This document shows positions 36,358 through 47,068 of a stretch of 64,000 nucleotides of DNA, piece by piece. Every line of letters starts with the position of its first letter. Position 1 is the stretch's first letter. The translations under genes were made by a program, and so were the position numbers. The notes beneath the pieces are model-generated. The model ran no database searches and had not been told where the DNA came from. It saw only the letters and a program-made list of their open reading frames with translations. The DNA comes from Vibrio tubiashii ATCC 19109. Lineage in GTDB: Bacteria > Pseudomonadota > Gammaproteobacteria > Enterobacterales > Vibrionaceae. The stretch lies in the NCBI RefSeq assembly GCF_000772105.1, contig NZ_CP009354.1:2914001-2978000 (forward strand), in the 5' to 3' direction.

Positions 36358-37989
36358 ATGAAGATACGCATGAGCAGCGTTACCTATACTCTGGTAATCG
36401 CACTATTTTTTACTCTGTTTCAAAACATAGCACTTTGGGAACGAGTCAATTCAATCTTTGCCACTATGCCTGAGGCCTCATGGGGGCTAAAGCTCACACT
36501 GCCCATTGTTGTCTTGGCGATCATGAATGTCCTCTTTACTCTACTGACTTGGCCTTTGATCCATCGCCTTATCGTTAGCGTGATTATACTTATCTCCGCC
36601 GCTGCCACTTACGCGATGCACCAGTACGGGATCGTACTCAGCTATGGGATGATTGTCAGTGTTATAGAAACAGATACTCATGAAGCAACCAGCTACCTTT
36701 CTATGTCAGCCTTCATTTGGTACTTCGCTCTCGCGATCTTACCGCTACTGCTGCTTAGTCGAGTTAAGGTTGAATTCCGCCACCTCGGAAAAGAACTACT
36801 GCTAAAATTCGCTAGCTTAATGGTATCCGTCTTAGTTGTTGCTTGTATTGCTTCGGTCTACTTTAAAGACTACGCATCACTGCTACGCAACAACAGCGAG
36901 CTTGGATCGGCTTTAAACCCAACCAACTATATAACGGCCACAGCGCGCGTTGTGAACAAGCGCTGGTACGAAGCCAATCTACCTTATGTTCAAATAGGCA
37001 CAGACGCTGTAAACCGTAACCAAGATAATCCGCGCAAAAACCTAGTTGTGTTGGTGATCGGGGAGACCGCCCGTGCAGAAAACTCCTCTTTTAATGGCTA
37101 CGAAAAACAAACCAATGCGTTCTTAGCTAAGCAAGAAGGTGTGATCAATTACCCTAACGTCACCTCTTGCGGTACCTGCACTGCGGTATCTGTGCCATGC
37201 ATGTTCTCGAACATGACCAAATCCTCTTACAACGCTTCTAAAGCACGTAGGCAAGATAGTGTCGTTGATATCCTCGATCATGCGGGTGTCGATGTGTTAT
37301 GGAAGAACAACAATAGTGGTTGTAAAGGTGCGTGCGACCGTATTACCTATATTGATGGCCACGAACAAGTAAAAGTACAAGAGAAGTATTGCCAGTGGGG
37401 AACTTGCTTTGACGGGATTCTGCTTGAAGGGTTAGATGAGCACATTAACTCACTGGATACCGACGGAGTTATTGTCCTGCACCTACTTGGAAGTCACGGC
37501 CCTACCTACTATAAACGCTACCCTGAAGAATTTAAGAAGTTTACTCCAACCTGTGATACGGCGGACATCCAAAATTGTAGCCGAGAAGAGTTGATGAACA
37601 CTTATGACAACTCTCTGCTTTACACCGATTATCTACTAAGCCAGCTAATCGACAAGCTAAAATCACATGACGACAAGTTCAACACTGCGATGCTGTACGT
37701 CTCTGACCACGGTGAGTCTTTAGGTGAGAATGGTGTCTACCTCCATGGTATGCCCGCCTCTATTGCACCCAAACATCAGACTCATGTACCTATGATTACC
37801 TGGATGTCAGACAAATTTGTCACTAAACACCAGCTTGATGAACAATGTATGCAGAAAGTATCGAATGAAAAGCTATCTCATGATAACTTCTTCCACTCTG
37901 TGTTGGGCTTGATGGATATCGAGACCAGCGAGTACAACGCAGAGCTTGATATATTTGCCACTTGTTTAACCCAAGGAGAAACCCAATGA
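36358..37989 (+). CDS. eptA: Phosphoethanolamine-lipid A transferase (EptA family)
   Basis: Inner-membrane enzyme that adds phosphoethanolamine to lipid A, lowering negative charge and sensitivity to cationic peptides. The product is about 543 residues: five N-terminal membrane segments (to about residue 180), then a periplasmic sulfatase-fold domain with VLVIGETARAENSSFNGY, the nucleophile Thr in SCGTCTAVSVPCMFS, and VSDHGESLGENGVYLHG. Several paired Cys fit the family. Start ATG 36358 (GGTGAT upstream) is preferred to 36331. Its stop overlaps the dgkA start (ATGA). Confidence 0.92.
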   Translation: MKIRMSSVTYTLVIALFFTLFQNIALWERVNSIFATMPEASWGLKLTLPIVVLAIMNVLFTLLTWPLIHRLIVSVIILISAAATYAMHQYGIVLSYGMIVSVIETDTHEATSYLSMSAFIWYFALAILPLLLLSRVKVEFRHLGKELLLKFASLMVSVLVVACIASVYFKDYASLLRNNSELGSALNPTNYITATARVVNKRWYEANLPYVQIGTDAVNRNQDNPRKNLVVLVIGETARAENSSFNGYEKQTNAFLAKQEGVINYPNVTSCGTCTAVSVPCMFSNMTKSSYNASKARRQDSVVDILDHAGVDVLWKNNNSGCKGACDRITYIDGHEQVKVQEKYCQWGTCFDGILLEGLDEHINSLDTDGVIVLHLLGSHGPTYYKRYPEEFKKFTPTCDTADIQNCSREELMNTYDNSLLYTDYLLSQLIDKLKSHDDKFNTAMLYVSDHGESLGENGVYLHGMPASIAPKHQTHVPMITWMSDKFVTKHQLDEQCMQKVSNEKLSHDNFFHSVLGLMDIETSEYNAELDIFATCLTQGETQ

Positions 37990-38345
37990 AGCCAGGTGCA
38001 ACCGGTATCAAACGAATTATTGACGCTACTGGTTACTCAATAAAAGGGTTAACGGCCGCGTGGCGTTACGAAGCTGCATTTCGCCAAGAGGTGATATTGC
38101 TGATCATCATGGCTACAGCGACCTTTTTCCTACCTGTGACAAAACTTGAGCAAGTGGTCATGATAGCAACGCTGTTCATTGTGGTTTTGGTTGAATTGCT
38201 TAATTCAGCGATAGAGGCGGTTGTCGACCGCGTGGGCTCCGAGTATCACGAGCTGAGCGGACGTGCGAAGGATATCGGCTCCGCAGCTGTATTTGTTGCC
38301 CTCTCTTTGGTGGTAGTCACTTGGGGTCTAATCTTATTTGGCTAA
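37986..38345 (+). CDS. dgkA: Diacylglycerol kinase DgkA
   Basis: Small trimeric membrane kinase, 119 residues, with the family core EAAFRQEV, then VELLNSAIEAVVDRVGSEYHELSGRAKDIGSAAV, which bears the catalytic Glu and metal ligands. AAGGAGAAACCC precedes the ATG at 37986. It recycles the diacylglycerol left when EptA takes phosphoethanolamine from phosphatidylethanolamine, so the eptA-dgkA coupling makes metabolic sense. Confidence 0.96.
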   Translation: MKPGATGIKRIIDATGYSIKGLTAAWRYEAAFRQEVILLIIMATATFFLPVTKLEQVVMIATLFIVVLVELLNSAIEAVVDRVGSEYHELSGRAKDIGSAAVFVALSLVVVTWGLILFG

Positions 38346-38376
38346 CCAAAGTATAAAACCCCTGACTAAATGAAGT

Positions 38377-38411
38377 GACCCCCAATAGTTGGACAGCAAT
38401 TATTGGGGGTC
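38377..38411. terminator. Terminator after dgkA (may derive from an insertion-sequence end)
   Basis: GACCCCCAATA and TATTGGGGGTC form an 11-bp perfect stem around 13 bases, followed by TTTTTAT on the plus strand. The left arm with its flank (AGTGACCCCCAATAGTTGGACA-like) recalls ends of some IS3-family elements. Confidence 0.85.
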
Positions 38412-38434
38412 TTTTTATCTCTGCAAAGATGCAA

Positions 38435-38917
38435 TCAATCTTCATCCTCATCGACATATTGCGCTTGTAGGTAGTTCTGAATACCTGTCATATCAATCAA
38501 GCCAAGTTGTGTCTCAAGCCAATCAACATGCTCTTCTTCGTCTTCTAGGATATCTTGGAACAGATCGCGAGAGACGTAATCGTGAATATCTTCCGCATAG
38601 GCAATAGCGTTTTTCAAATCTGGAATAGCGGCCATCTCAAGCTTTAAGTCGCATTCGAGCATTTCTTTAGCATCTTCACCGATCATCAGCTTACCAAGAT
38701 CTTGCAGGTTAGGTAGCCCTTCAAGAAATAGGATTCGCTCGATCAAATGATCCGCATGTTTCATTTCATCAATTGATTCGTGATATTCCTTGTCAGCTAA
38801 ATGCTTAAGACCCCAGTCTTTATACATTCGTGCGTGGAGAAAATATTGATTGATAGCGATGAGCTCATTACCGAGCACTTTATTGAGATGTTGGATTATG
38901 ATTGGATCGCCTTTCAT
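38435..38917 (-). CDS. bfr: Bacterioferritin
   Basis: Iron-storage protein of 24 subunits with haem at subunit interfaces. The 160-residue product has the ferroxidase ligands (Glu18 in [17 protein letters not shown], the E-x-x-H pair in [22 protein letters not shown]) and Met52 in EMKHADHL position for haem. Length is normal. It follows bfd by 75 bases on the same strand. Confidence 0.96.
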   Translation of the reverse strand: MKGDPIIIQHLNKVLGNELIAINQYFLHARMYKDWGLKHLADKEYHESIDEMKHADHLIERILFLEGLPNLQDLGKLMIGEDAKEMLECDLKLEMAAIPDLKNAIAYAEDIHDYVSRDLFQDILEDEEEHVDWLETQLGLIDMTGIQNYLQAQYVDEDED

Positions 38918-38991
38918 GACATAAGCCCTCCTCTTTGGCTCTTATAAATCTAGTTCCAAATAAGAAGGTGTCAAAAAGGCTCAGCTATAAA

Positions 38992-39180
38992 TTAGCTGGC
39001 TTGTTTCACTTGTAAGTACTCTGTTTCGGCTAAAATTTCTTTGGTCATCTTAATGCACTTACCACATTGGCTACCCAGCGCGGTGCATTTCTTGATTCCT
39101 TTAATATCAGTTACGCCTTCATCAATCGCTAACTTCCTAATTTTCTTGTCTGAAATCCCATGACAAAGACATACGAACAT
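38992..39180 (-). CDS. bfd: Bacterioferritin-associated ferredoxin
   Basis: A 62-residue [2Fe-2S] protein that reduces the haem of bacterioferritin to release iron. The ligands are visible as CLCHG near the N-terminus and CTALGSQCGKC. ATG at 39180 (GGAAG upstream) gives the family start MFVCLCHG; the longer frame is rejected. Upstream lies a weak Fur-like sequence. Confidence 0.95.
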   Translation of the reverse strand: MFVCLCHGISDKKIRKLAIDEGVTDIKGIKKCTALGSQCGKCIKMTKEILAETEYLQVKQAS

Positions 39181-39403
39181 AAAAAATACTTCCACTTACC
39201 ACTTGCGAGAATAAATATAAACAAGAATTGTTATCGTTACCAGTTGTATTGAGAGAATCATCAGAACATTTTGTTATATCTGTCTAGCGAGAGATGAAGA
39301 GTATCAAGGACTTAAACAGCAGAGAAATGAGCATAAAAAAATGATTAAGCCTTTTCAGTAAGTTAGAGGAGTTAAAGCACACCAATCCTTATAACCAAAA
39401 ACG
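39181..39403. other. Intergenic region between bfd and tufB with a weak Fur-like site
   Basis: No gene seen. On the minus strand the stretch near 39218-39242 (CGATAACAATTCTTG) has partial likeness to a Fur box (TGATAATGATTATCA, nine of fifteen or so). Iron repression of bfd is common, so it is plausible, but the match is poor. Confidence 0.35.
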
Positions 39404-39404
39404 A

Positions 39405-39430
39405 AAAAGGGAAGCCGAAGCTTCCCTTTT
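39405..39430. terminator. Terminator of tufB / str operon
   Basis: AAAAGGGAAGC and GCTTCCCTTTT form an 11-bp perfect stem around CGAA. It lies about 60 bases past the EF-Tu stop and is symmetrical enough to work in both directions. Confidence 0.92.
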
Positions 39431-39488
39431 CTAATGCGCGTTCTTCAAAAAAGAAGAAGTGTGCAAGATTTCAATTAATTCCGAAGAA

Positions 39489-40673
39489 TTAGTCGAAGAT
39501 CTTAGCAACAACACCAGCACCAACTGTACGGCCACCTTCGCGGATTGCGAAACGTAGACCTTCGTCCATCGCGATTGGAGCGATTAGTTCAACAGTCATC
39601 TTGATGTTATCGCCTGGCATTACCATTTCTACGCCTTCTGGTAGCTCGATGTTACCAGTTACGTCAGTTGTACGGAAGTAGAACTGTGGACGGTAGCCTT
39701 TGAAGAATGGAGTGTGACGACCACCTTCATCTTTAGACAGTACGTATACTTCTGATTCGAACTTAGTGTGTGGGTTGATTGACTTAGGAGCCGCTAGTAC
39801 TTGACCACGCTCTACTTCGTCACGCTTAGTACCACGTAGAAGTGCACCAACGTTCTCACCCGCACGACCTTCGTCTAGAAGCTTACGGAACATCTCAACA
39901 CCAGTACATGTCGTTACTGTTGTCTCTTTGATACCAACGATTTCTACTTCGTCACCTACAGTTAGGATACCGCGCTCGATACGACCAGTAACTACTGTAC
40001 CACGACCTTGGATAGAGAATACGTCTTCGATAGGCATTAGGAATGGCTGATCGATTGCACGCTCTGGCTCTGGGATGTAAGAATCTAGTGCTTCTGCAAG
40101 CTCAACGATCTTCGCTTCCCACTGCTCTTCGCCGTTTAGTGCGCCTAGTGCAGAACCTTGGATAACTGGTAGGTCATCACCTGGGAAATCGTACTCAGAT
40201 AGAAGTTCACGAACTTCCATTTCTACTAGTTCTAGTAGCTCTTCATCGTCAACCATGTCACATTTGTTCATGAATACGATGATGTATGGGATACCAACCT
40301 GACGGCCTAGTAGGATGTGCTCACGAGTTTGTGGCATTGGGCCATCTGTCGCAGCAACAACTAGGATACCACCGTCCATCTGTGCAGCACCTGTGATCAT
40401 GTTTTTAACATAATCCGCGTGTCCTGGACAGTCTACGTGTGCGTAGTGACGAGTTGGAGTGTCGTACTCAACGTGAGAAGTTGCGATTGTGATACCGCGC
40501 TCACGCTCTTCTGGAGCGTTATCGATAGATGCGAAGTCTTTCGCTTCACCGCCGTACACTTTTGAAAGAGTAGTACAGATTGCAGCAGTTAGAGTTGTTT
40601 TACCGTGGTCAACGTGGCCGATAGTACCAACGTTAACGTGCGGTTTAGTACGTTCAAATTTTTCTTTAGACAC
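39489..40673 (-). CDS. tufB: Elongation factor Tu
   Basis: Delivers aminoacyl-tRNA to the ribosome. The 394-residue protein has G1 [30 protein letters not shown] and the C-terminal GVVAKIFD. It is the last gene of rpsL-rpsG-fusA-tuf. Most Vibrio carry a second tuf copy elsewhere, so the letter is arbitrary. The 150-base gap after fusA holds a likely promoter of its own (40740-40768). Confidence 0.98.
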   Translation of the reverse strand: MSKEKFERTKPHVNVGTIGHVDHGKTTLTAAICTTLSKVYGGEAKDFASIDNAPEERERGITIATSHVEYDTPTRHYAHVDCPGHADYVKNMITGAAQMDGGILVVAATDGPMPQTREHILLGRQVGIPYIIVFMNKCDMVDDEELLELVEMEVRELLSEYDFPGDDLPVIQGSALGALNGEEQWEAKIVELAEALDSYIPEPERAIDQPFLMPIEDVFSIQGRGTVVTGRIERGILTVGDEVEIVGIKETTVTTCTGVEMFRKLLDEGRAGENVGALLRGTKRDEVERGQVLAAPKSINPHTKFESEVYVLSKDEGGRHTPFFKGYRPQFYFRTTDVTGNIELPEGVEMVMPGDNIKMTVELIAPIAMDEGLRFAIREGGRTVGAGVVAKIFD

Positions 40674-40739
40674 GATCGTGTTCCTTCCTAGTTATGATTC
40701 GCCACGATCCGAATTGATCGAGACGCGCCAGAATTTGCT

Positions 40740-40768
40740 ATTTTATGCGCCAACGCATGTCAGCGCAA
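40740..40768 (-). promoter_or_regulatory. Candidate internal promoter for tufB
   Basis: On the minus strand TTGCGC and TAAAAT are separated by exactly 17 bases, followed by a long leader to the tuf start. Extra expression of EF-Tu relative to EF-G is expected physiologically. Confidence 0.4.
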
Positions 40769-40823
40769 TATTTGGACGCATTGATCTTTAAAAAAAGCTA
40801 GACTTTTTTTCAGTTCAAGGCGT

Positions 40824-42926
40824 TTATACGTAACCACGGTCCGCCATGATTTTATCTGCAAAGTTTTTCGGTACTTCAGCGTACTCGTTAAACTCCATAG
40901 AGTAAGACGCACGGCCTTGAGTTGCAGAGCGGAGATCAGTTGCGTAACCAAACATCTCAGATAGTGGTACTTGAGCGCGGATGATCTTAATACCAGCCAC
41001 ACCATCGTCCATACCTTCGATCATACCGCGACGGCGGTTCAGGTCACCAACAACATCACCCATCCAATCTTCAGGAGTGGTTACTTCAACATTCATCATT
41101 GGCTCAAGAAGAACAGGCTGTGCTTCTAATGAACCCTTCTTGAATGCCATCGAGCCAGCGATCTTAAACGCCATCTCGTTAGAGTCAACATCGTGGTAAG
41201 AACCATCAAACAGAGTGGCTTTAATATCTAGTACAGGATAACCCGCTAGAACACCGCTGTTCATTTGCTCTTCGATACCTTTCGCTACCGAGCTGATGTA
41301 TTCCTTAGGAACAACACCACCCACAATTTCGTCAACAAAGACAAAACCTTCGCCAGGTTCAGATGGCTCCAGTTTGATCCATACGTGACCATACTGACCA
41401 CGACCACCAGATTGACGTACAAATTTACCTTCAACTTCCGCGCTGCCACGGATTGTTTCACGGTACGCAACCTGAGGTTTACCAACATTACAGTCAACGC
41501 TGAATTCACGTTTCATACGATCAACGATGATATCTAGGTGAAGCTCACCCATACCAGAGATCAGAGTCTGACCTGTTTCGTCGTCCGTTTCTACGCGGAA
41601 TGATGGATCTTCTGCCGCTAGTTTACCTAGTGCAATACCCATCTTCTCTTGATCGGCAACAGAGCGAGGCTCTACCGCGATCTGAATTACCGGATCAGGG
41701 AACTCCATGCGTTCCAGAATCACTTTGTGGTTCTGATCACATAGCGTGTCACCTGTTGTCACGTCTTTAAGGCCGATTGCTGCTGCAATATCGCCCGCGC
41801 GAACTTCTTTAATTTCGTCACGCTTGTTTGAGTGCATCTGTACGATACGACCAAAGCGTTCTTTCTTCTGCTTCACAGAGTTGTAGACTGCGTCGCCAGA
41901 GTTCACCACACCAGAGTAAACACGCATAAAGGTCAGCGTACCTACGAATGGGTCAGTTGCGATCTTGAATGCTAATGCTGAGAATGGTTCGTTGTCGTCG
42001 GCATGACGCTCAACTTCTTTCTCGTTGTCATCCACACCTTTAATCGCTGGAACGTCGATTGGTGATGGTAAGAATTCAACCACTGCATCGAGTACCGCTT
42101 GAACACCTTTGTTCTTGAACGCACTACCACAAGTAGCTAGTACGATTTCGTTATTTAGTGTGCGTGTACGCAGTGCTTGCTTGATTTCAGCTTCTGTTAG
42201 TTCGCCTTCTTCAAGATACTTGTCCATTAGCTCTTCGCTAGCTTCTGCCGCTGACTCAACTAAGTTGTTGTGCCACTCTTCAGCAAGCTCTTGCATGTCT
42301 GCTGGAATATCTTCGTAAGTGAAAGTTGTACCTTGGTCAGCTTCACTCCAGTTGATCATTTTCATCTTGATTAGGTCAATAACACCCTTGAAGTCATCTT
42401 CCGCACCAACGTTAAGTTGGATAGGAACAGGGTTCGCACCAAGACGGTTTTTGATTTGATCAACAACGCGTAGGAAGTCAGCACCTGCACGGTCCATTTT
42501 GTTAACAAATACCATACGAGGAACGTGGTACTTGTCAGCTTGACGCCATACAGTTTCAGATTGAGGTTCAACACCCGATGAACCACAGAACACAACAACG
42601 GCACCATCAAGTACGCGCAGTGAACGCTCTACTTCGATCGTGAAATCAACGTGTCCAGGAGTATCGATAATGTTGATGCGGTGGTCTTGGAATTGTGCAT
42701 CCATACCACGCCAGAAAGTAGTGGTTGCCGCAGAGGTGATTGTGATACCACGCTCTTGCTCCTGCTCCATCCAGTCCATGGTAGCAGCGCCATCGTGAAC
42801 TTCACCGATTTTATGAGAAAGACCAGTATAGAACAGAATACGTTCACTTGTGGTTGTTTTACCTGCGTCTACGTGAGCGACGATACCAATATTACGGTAG
42901 CGCTCAATAGGTGTTTTACGAGCCAC
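40824..42926 (-). CDS. fusA: Elongation factor G
   Basis: Translocase of the ribosome. The 700-residue protein has G1 [36 protein letters not shown] and the domain IV/V segments ([14 protein letters not shown]). It lies between rpsG and tufB in the str operon. Confidence 0.98.
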   Translation of the reverse strand: MARKTPIERYRNIGIVAHVDAGKTTTSERILFYTGLSHKIGEVHDGAATMDWMEQEQERGITITSAATTTFWRGMDAQFQDHRINIIDTPGHVDFTIEVERSLRVLDGAVVVFCGSSGVEPQSETVWRQADKYHVPRMVFVNKMDRAGADFLRVVDQIKNRLGANPVPIQLNVGAEDDFKGVIDLIKMKMINWSEADQGTTFTYEDIPADMQELAEEWHNNLVESAAEASEELMDKYLEEGELTEAEIKQALRTRTLNNEIVLATCGSAFKNKGVQAVLDAVVEFLPSPIDVPAIKGVDDNEKEVERHADDNEPFSALAFKIATDPFVGTLTFMRVYSGVVNSGDAVYNSVKQKKERFGRIVQMHSNKRDEIKEVRAGDIAAAIGLKDVTTGDTLCDQNHKVILERMEFPDPVIQIAVEPRSVADQEKMGIALGKLAAEDPSFRVETDDETGQTLISGMGELHLDIIVDRMKREFSVDCNVGKPQVAYRETIRGSAEVEGKFVRQSGGRGQYGHVWIKLEPSEPGEGFVFVDEIVGGVVPKEYISSVAKGIEEQMNSGVLAGYPVLDIKATLFDGSYHDVDSNEMAFKIAGSMAFKKGSLEAQPVLLEPMMNVEVTTPEDWMGDVVGDLNRRRGMIEGMDDGVAGIKIIRAQVPLSEMFGYATDLRSATQGRASYSMEFNEYAEVPKNFADKIMADRGYV

Positions 42927-43082
42927 GATTGAATCCTCTTGAATTAGGGACTATTGCTATTTCTAGGCAGTTTTTATCCATAATAGACCAATTTTCACAG
43001 GCCCTAGATATAGCAATAGTTCCTAGGCTTGCGCATAGGAACTAGAGTAGCGCCGCGAGGGTTCCCGCGGCACTGAAAGGTA

Positions 43083-43553
43083 TTACCAACGGTAATGTGC
43101 GAACGCTTTGTTTGCGTCAGCCATGCGGTGAACGTCTTCACGTTTCTTAACCGCAGTACCTTTGTTCTCAGACGCGTCTAGCATTTCAGCAGCTAGGCGT
43201 TGAGCCATAGATTTTTCACCACGCTTGCGCGCAGCTTCAACCAACCAACGCATAGCAAGTGCGTTACGGCGAACCGGACGTACTTCTACAGGTACTTGGT
43301 AAGTTGAACCACCTACACGGCGAGATTTAACCTCTACCGCTGGGCGAACATTTTCAAGAGCTTCTTCAAATACAGCTAAGTGATCTTTACCAGATTTCTC
43401 AGCCATTGCATCTAGTGCAGTGTAAACAATTTTCTCTGCAGTAGATTTCTTACCGTCAACCATTAGGATGTTAACGAATTTTGCCAGCAGTTCAGATTTG
43501 AACTTTGGATCTGGAAGGATCTTACGCTGACCGATGACGCGACGACGTGGCAT
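43083..43553 (-). CDS. rpsG: 30S ribosomal protein S7
   Basis: A 156-residue S7 ([18 protein letters not shown] ... [13 protein letters not shown] ... AFAHYRW). It nucleates assembly of the 30S head and, in E. coli, represses translation of its own operon. It follows rpsL by 97 bases. Confidence 0.98.
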   Translation of the reverse strand: MPRRRVIGQRKILPDPKFKSELLAKFVNILMVDGKKSTAEKIVYTALDAMAEKSGKDHLAVFEEALENVRPAVEVKSRRVGGSTYQVPVEVRPVRRNALAMRWLVEAARKRGEKSMAQRLAAEMLDASENKGTAVKKREDVHRMADANKAFAHYRW

Positions 43554-43650
43554 GGATTTTCTCCGTTGTCTTCTTCAGGTTATCCAAAACTTTTCAGTTT
43601 CTTCAAAAATTAAAAATAATTTAGTGTTTGGCCTTACTTAACGGATACCA

Positions 43651-44028
<378 letters not shown>

Positions 44029-44072
44029 CTAGCTCCTGATTTACTTGAAAGTAAGCTTTGTGAAAAATCTAT

Positions 44073-44097
44073 CCCTAACTGCCAGTGGCACTTAGGG
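44073..44097 (-). promoter_or_regulatory. Hairpin at the 5' end of the str operon leader
   Basis: CCCTAA and TTAGGG plus an inner TGCC/GGCA pair give a 10-bp interrupted stem. Given the promoter just upstream, it would be the first structure in the rpsL transcript. Confidence 0.7.
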
Positions 44098-44104
44098 ACG
44101 CAAA

Positions 44105-44133
44105 ATTCTATTCAGAGGTGAGAGGTGTGTCAA
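44105..44133 (-). promoter_or_regulatory. Sigma-70 promoter of the str operon
   Basis: On the minus strand a perfect -35 TTGACA and -10 TAGAAT are separated by exactly 17 bases, about 80 bases before the rpsL start. This supplements read-through from the tus genes. Confidence 0.85.
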
Positions 44134-44213
44134 GAAATATACGGATCTTTTTTGCTCAATTTTGGCGAAATAAGTGTAAAAGGAAAACGACACGGGATAG
44201 TGGGGAAATGAAA

Positions 44214-44489
44214 CTATTCCCACGTAACAGAATTGGGCTGTTCAACGGTCAGTTCAACAAAGCCTTCAAAGTCTACTCGAACAATAGAAGGACTGATTCG
44301 ATTGGCAATACCACGTGCCTCAATATCGGCCTCTAGCACAGATGTATTGAGTCCTTTCACACGAGGAAAAGCAAGGTGCTGCGGGTTTGCGGCATAGACA
44401 GCCTGTTCCACCAGCAGTACTTTGTCTGTTTCAGTAGCTACTCGGCTCACATCTTCTAGTGCTTGAACCGTTTTAACGATATGTAACAT
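44214..44489 (-). CDS. tusB: Sulfurtransferase complex subunit TusB
   Basis: A 91-residue DsrH-like protein, part of the TusBCD complex that relays sulfur from TusA to TusE for 2-thiolation of tRNA wobble uridine. It reads MLHIVKTVQALEDVSRVA ... VLLVEQAVYAA, and the conserved start is ATG at 44489 (AGGTG upstream), not the longer frame at 44537. It follows tusC by 7 bases and precedes rpsL. Confidence 0.92.
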   Translation of the reverse strand: MLHIVKTVQALEDVSRVATETDKVLLVEQAVYAANPQHLAFPRVKGLNTSVLEADIEARGIANRISPSIVRVDFEGFVELTVEQPNSVTWE

Positions 44490-44496
44490 AGAACAC

Positions 44497-44853
44497 CTAA
44501 AAGGTAAGGACTTTATCTGCTTGATGAAGTTGAGCACTCAACGCTAATGGATCAAGTGGCTGAGCCGCAATGACTAAGTCAGCTTGCGCTAGCCCTCTTT
44601 CTAATAGCGAGGTCTCACATACATAGACTTGCTCGATGTCGTAAAGGTCAAAGAGCTTCAGCATTGGTGAGTAGTCTTTACTAAGAATCTCCGCGGTTTG
44701 CTGGCCAAGCAGCAGTTGATATACCCCATCGCCCATAAATACGACACTAATGTCTTCACAGTACGCTGAAGCAGCAAGCAGTGCATCAACCCCTTCACGT
44801 CCTGCTGACGAGCTATGAGGTGCACTACGGAATAGATAAGTTAGCTGACTCAA
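44497..44853 (-). CDS. tusC: Sulfurtransferase complex subunit TusC
   Basis: A 118-residue DsrF-like subunit of TusBCD ([27 protein letters not shown]). It overlaps tusD by 4 bases (ATGA), so translation is coupled. Family identity is supported by its place between tusD and tusB. Confidence 0.93.
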   Translation of the reverse strand: MSQLTYLFRSAPHSSSAGREGVDALLAASAYCEDISVVFMGDGVYQLLLGQQTAEILSKDYSPMLKLFDLYDIEQVYVCETSLLERGLAQADLVIAAQPLDPLALSAQLHQADKVLTF

Positions 44854-45245
44854 AACTGTACCACTCGATCTTGAACTAACATCGCCTCAGCCAAACTGCC
44901 AAGCCCTGCTTGATGAAACCCTTCTGCTAAGTTGCTTTGCGCCAAACCATGCTGGCTAGCTTCATCTTGACTCACCACACCTCGACGCAGAGCCGCCGCA
45001 ACACAAGTTTCCAAACGCACATTGTGCTCTGCCGCTAAAGTTTGCCATGCCGTGACTAAGTCGAACTCATCATTGGCTGGTACTGTGAGAGCACTGCCGT
45101 TGGTTACACCATCTTGATAGAAAAACACGCTGACCAATGAATGCCCTTTCGCAATCAGCGCCTTCGCGAACTGATATGCGCTTCTCGCGGACTGACTGCC
45201 GTAGACAGGACCATTCACCACCAAGGTGTAAGTCAAACCACTCAC
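44850..45245 (-). CDS. tusD: Sulfurtransferase complex subunit TusD
   Basis: A 131-residue DsrE-like subunit. It has the opening [27 protein letters not shown] and the active Cys in [13 protein letters not shown] that carries the persulfide. It overlaps both its neighbours by 4 bases, as in the E. coli yheO-tusDCB operon. Confidence 0.95.
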   Translation of the reverse strand: MSGLTYTLVVNGPVYGSQSARSAYQFAKALIAKGHSLVSVFFYQDGVTNGSALTVPANDEFDLVTAWQTLAAEHNVRLETCVAAALRRGVVSQDEASQHGLAQSNLAEGFHQAGLGSLAEAMLVQDRVVQF

Positions 45246-45964
45246 TTTTCGTCATCCTCAGTTTTGCGCTGACGAATGTAGAGGTAAACGGTGTGTTTAG
45301 AGATATTGAGGCGGTCAGCGACACGGTTAATCGCATCTTTAATGTCAAAGATACCCTTGTCGTACAGCTCCATCACAATCTGACGATTCTTAGTATTGTT
45401 CGAAACGGATTTGTCAGCATTGATTTCTTCAATGGTGCGCTCAACGGTTTGGTCAACGAGTTCTTCGACATCGCTAGCGAAGTTAACTGATGATGCCGCT
45501 TGTTTTGCTTCTTCAGTTGGCATAAATGACTGCAGCACCTGCGAGAATGGTGCGTCAAGATTGACGTTCACACACAGCAGACCAATCACTCGGTTTTCCC
45601 CATTACGGATGGCTACCGTAATAGATTTCATCAGTACCCCGCCCTTCGCGCGAGTAAAGTACGAACGAGAGAAGTTTCTTTCCGAGCCTTCGATGTCACG
45701 CAGCATTTTCAATGCTAAGTCCGTAATCGGTGAACCAACCTGACGACCCGTGTTTTCACCATTGGCAATTTTAATCGCCGACGTATTAAGATCTTCAAGT
45801 GAGTGGAGAACGATTTCACAAAACGGGCCAATTAGGCTCGCAATGCCATCAACGACTGCTTCATAAGATCTCAGAATGATTTTGTCATGCTCACTAAATG
45901 GCATCACATTGACAGATTCCATTTCGAGCAACATATCCGTGTTTACTGTTTCTGTAGTTGTCAC
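45242..45964 (-). CDS. yheO: YheO-like PAS/helix-turn-helix transcriptional regulator
   Basis: A 240-residue protein very like E. coli Yhe[51 protein letters not shown], then a C-terminal helix-turn-helix ([33 protein letters not shown]). The position upstream of tusDCB is also that of E. coli yheO. Target genes are not established. A paralogue lies at 29121-29771, downstream of cyuA. Confidence 0.92.
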   Translation of the reverse strand: MTTTETVNTDMLLEMESVNVMPFSEHDKIILRSYEAVVDGIASLIGPFCEIVLHSLEDLNTSAIKIANGENTGRQVGSPITDLALKMLRDIEGSERNFSRSYFTRAKGGVLMKSITVAIRNGENRVIGLLCVNVNLDAPFSQVLQSFMPTEEAKQAASSVNFASDVEELVDQTVERTIEEINADKSVSNNTKNRQIVMELYDKGIFDIKDAINRVADRLNISKHTVYLYIRQRKTEDDEK

Positions 45965-46103
45965 TTCTTTAAGCCTTAGCGCGAAAAATCAACAAATTGG
46001 TGTAAGTTTATCAGAAATTTTGATAAGCACACCTAGCTAACCCACTATCTAGTGATTTAGGACAAAAAATTGCTTTATTACATTGTGCAATTTCTCGCAA
46101 TAA

Positions 46104-46131
46104 AAAAGGCCTGGCAAAAACCAGACCTTTT
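46104..46131. terminator. Terminator of fkpA
   Basis: AAAAGGCCTGG and CCAGACCTTTT pair over 11 bases with one mismatch around an A-rich loop, with a T run on the minus strand. It lies 18 bases past the fkpA stop. Confidence 0.88.
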
Positions 46132-46149
46132 AAAATCAGTGATTAAGGC

Positions 46150-46938
46150 TTACTGAACAGCTTCTTCACCGTTATCGATTTTTAGCAGCTCAACTTCAAA
46201 TACTAGTGTTGAGTTAGCTGGAATCGTTGGCGTATCTTGTTCGCCGTACGCTAGCTCTGGCGGGATAACAAACTTGAACTTAGAACCCACAGGCATTAGT
46301 TGAACGCCTTCAGTCCAACCAGGGATAACGCGGTTTAGTGGGAAAGTCGCTGGTTCACCACGATCGTATGAGCTATCAAACTGAGTACCATCGATCAACG
46401 TACCTTTGTAATGTACTTGAACTGTATCGGTATCTTTTGGTTGCTCACCTTCAGCAGGGGTCATTACTTGGTAAAGTAGACCAGTGTCAGTCTTCTTAAC
46501 ACCTTCTTGCTTTTCAAACTCAGCGCGGAAATCAGCACCTTCTTGCTTAGCAGCCGCTGCTTTTTCAGCCGCTTGCTTTTGCATAGTTTCAGCAACACGC
46601 TTGTCTAGTGCTTCTAGTGCCGCGCGAGTTTCTTCTTCGTTAAGCTCTGGGTTACCGGCAAATACGTGCTCGATACCTTTAAGAACAAGATCTTTATTTA
46701 GCGTGATGCCAATTTCGTTTGGCTTGTCTAGGCTAGTGCTTAGGTAGTTAGCAAAAGAGACACCAATCGCGTATGCCGCTTTGTCATCTTCTGTTGCAAA
46801 AGAAACCGTCTTAGCTGTTTCTGCTTGCACTTGCTCTGCCGCTGGTGCTGTTTCTGCTTTTGGTTCTTCTTCTTTTTGACAGCCAACAGCGAGTGCAACA
46901 GTTGCAGCAAGCAGTGACACTTTAAAAATCGATTTCAT
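46150..46938 (-). CDS. fkpA: FKBP-type peptidyl-prolyl isomerase FkpA (putative lipoprotein)
   Basis: Envelope folding catalyst and chaperone, 262 residues. An N-terminal dimerisation helical part (about 40-145) precedes an FKBP domain (VQVHYKGTLIDGTQFDSSYDRGEP ... WTEGVQLMPVGSKFKFVIPPELAYGEQ). Unlike soluble E. coli FkpA, the signal ends in ALAVGCQKEE, a lipobox with Cys20, so this version is probably membrane-tethered (inference). It has its own terminator and precedes the yheO-tus genes on the same strand. Confidence 0.93.
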   Translation of the reverse strand: MKSIFKVSLLAATVALAVGCQKEEEPKAETAPAAEQVQAETAKTVSFATEDDKAAYAIGVSFANYLSTSLDKPNEIGITLNKDLVLKGIEHVFAGNPELNEEETRAALEALDKRVAETMQKQAAEKAAAAKQEGADFRAEFEKQEGVKKTDTGLLYQVMTPAEGEQPKDTDTVQVHYKGTLIDGTQFDSSYDRGEPATFPLNRVIPGWTEGVQLMPVGSKFKFVIPPELAYGEQDTPTIPANSTLVFEVELLKIDNGEEAVQ

Positions 46939-47068
46939 TTAACTCTCCAATTGAGACTTTTGTCTTTGTGCACAAATCTTTAAGAAACACTGGTACACAT
47001 TTGAATGTTGTACCAATATAACCAATATGCGTCTTAATTAAACGTAAACAAGCGGATATTTGGACTTA

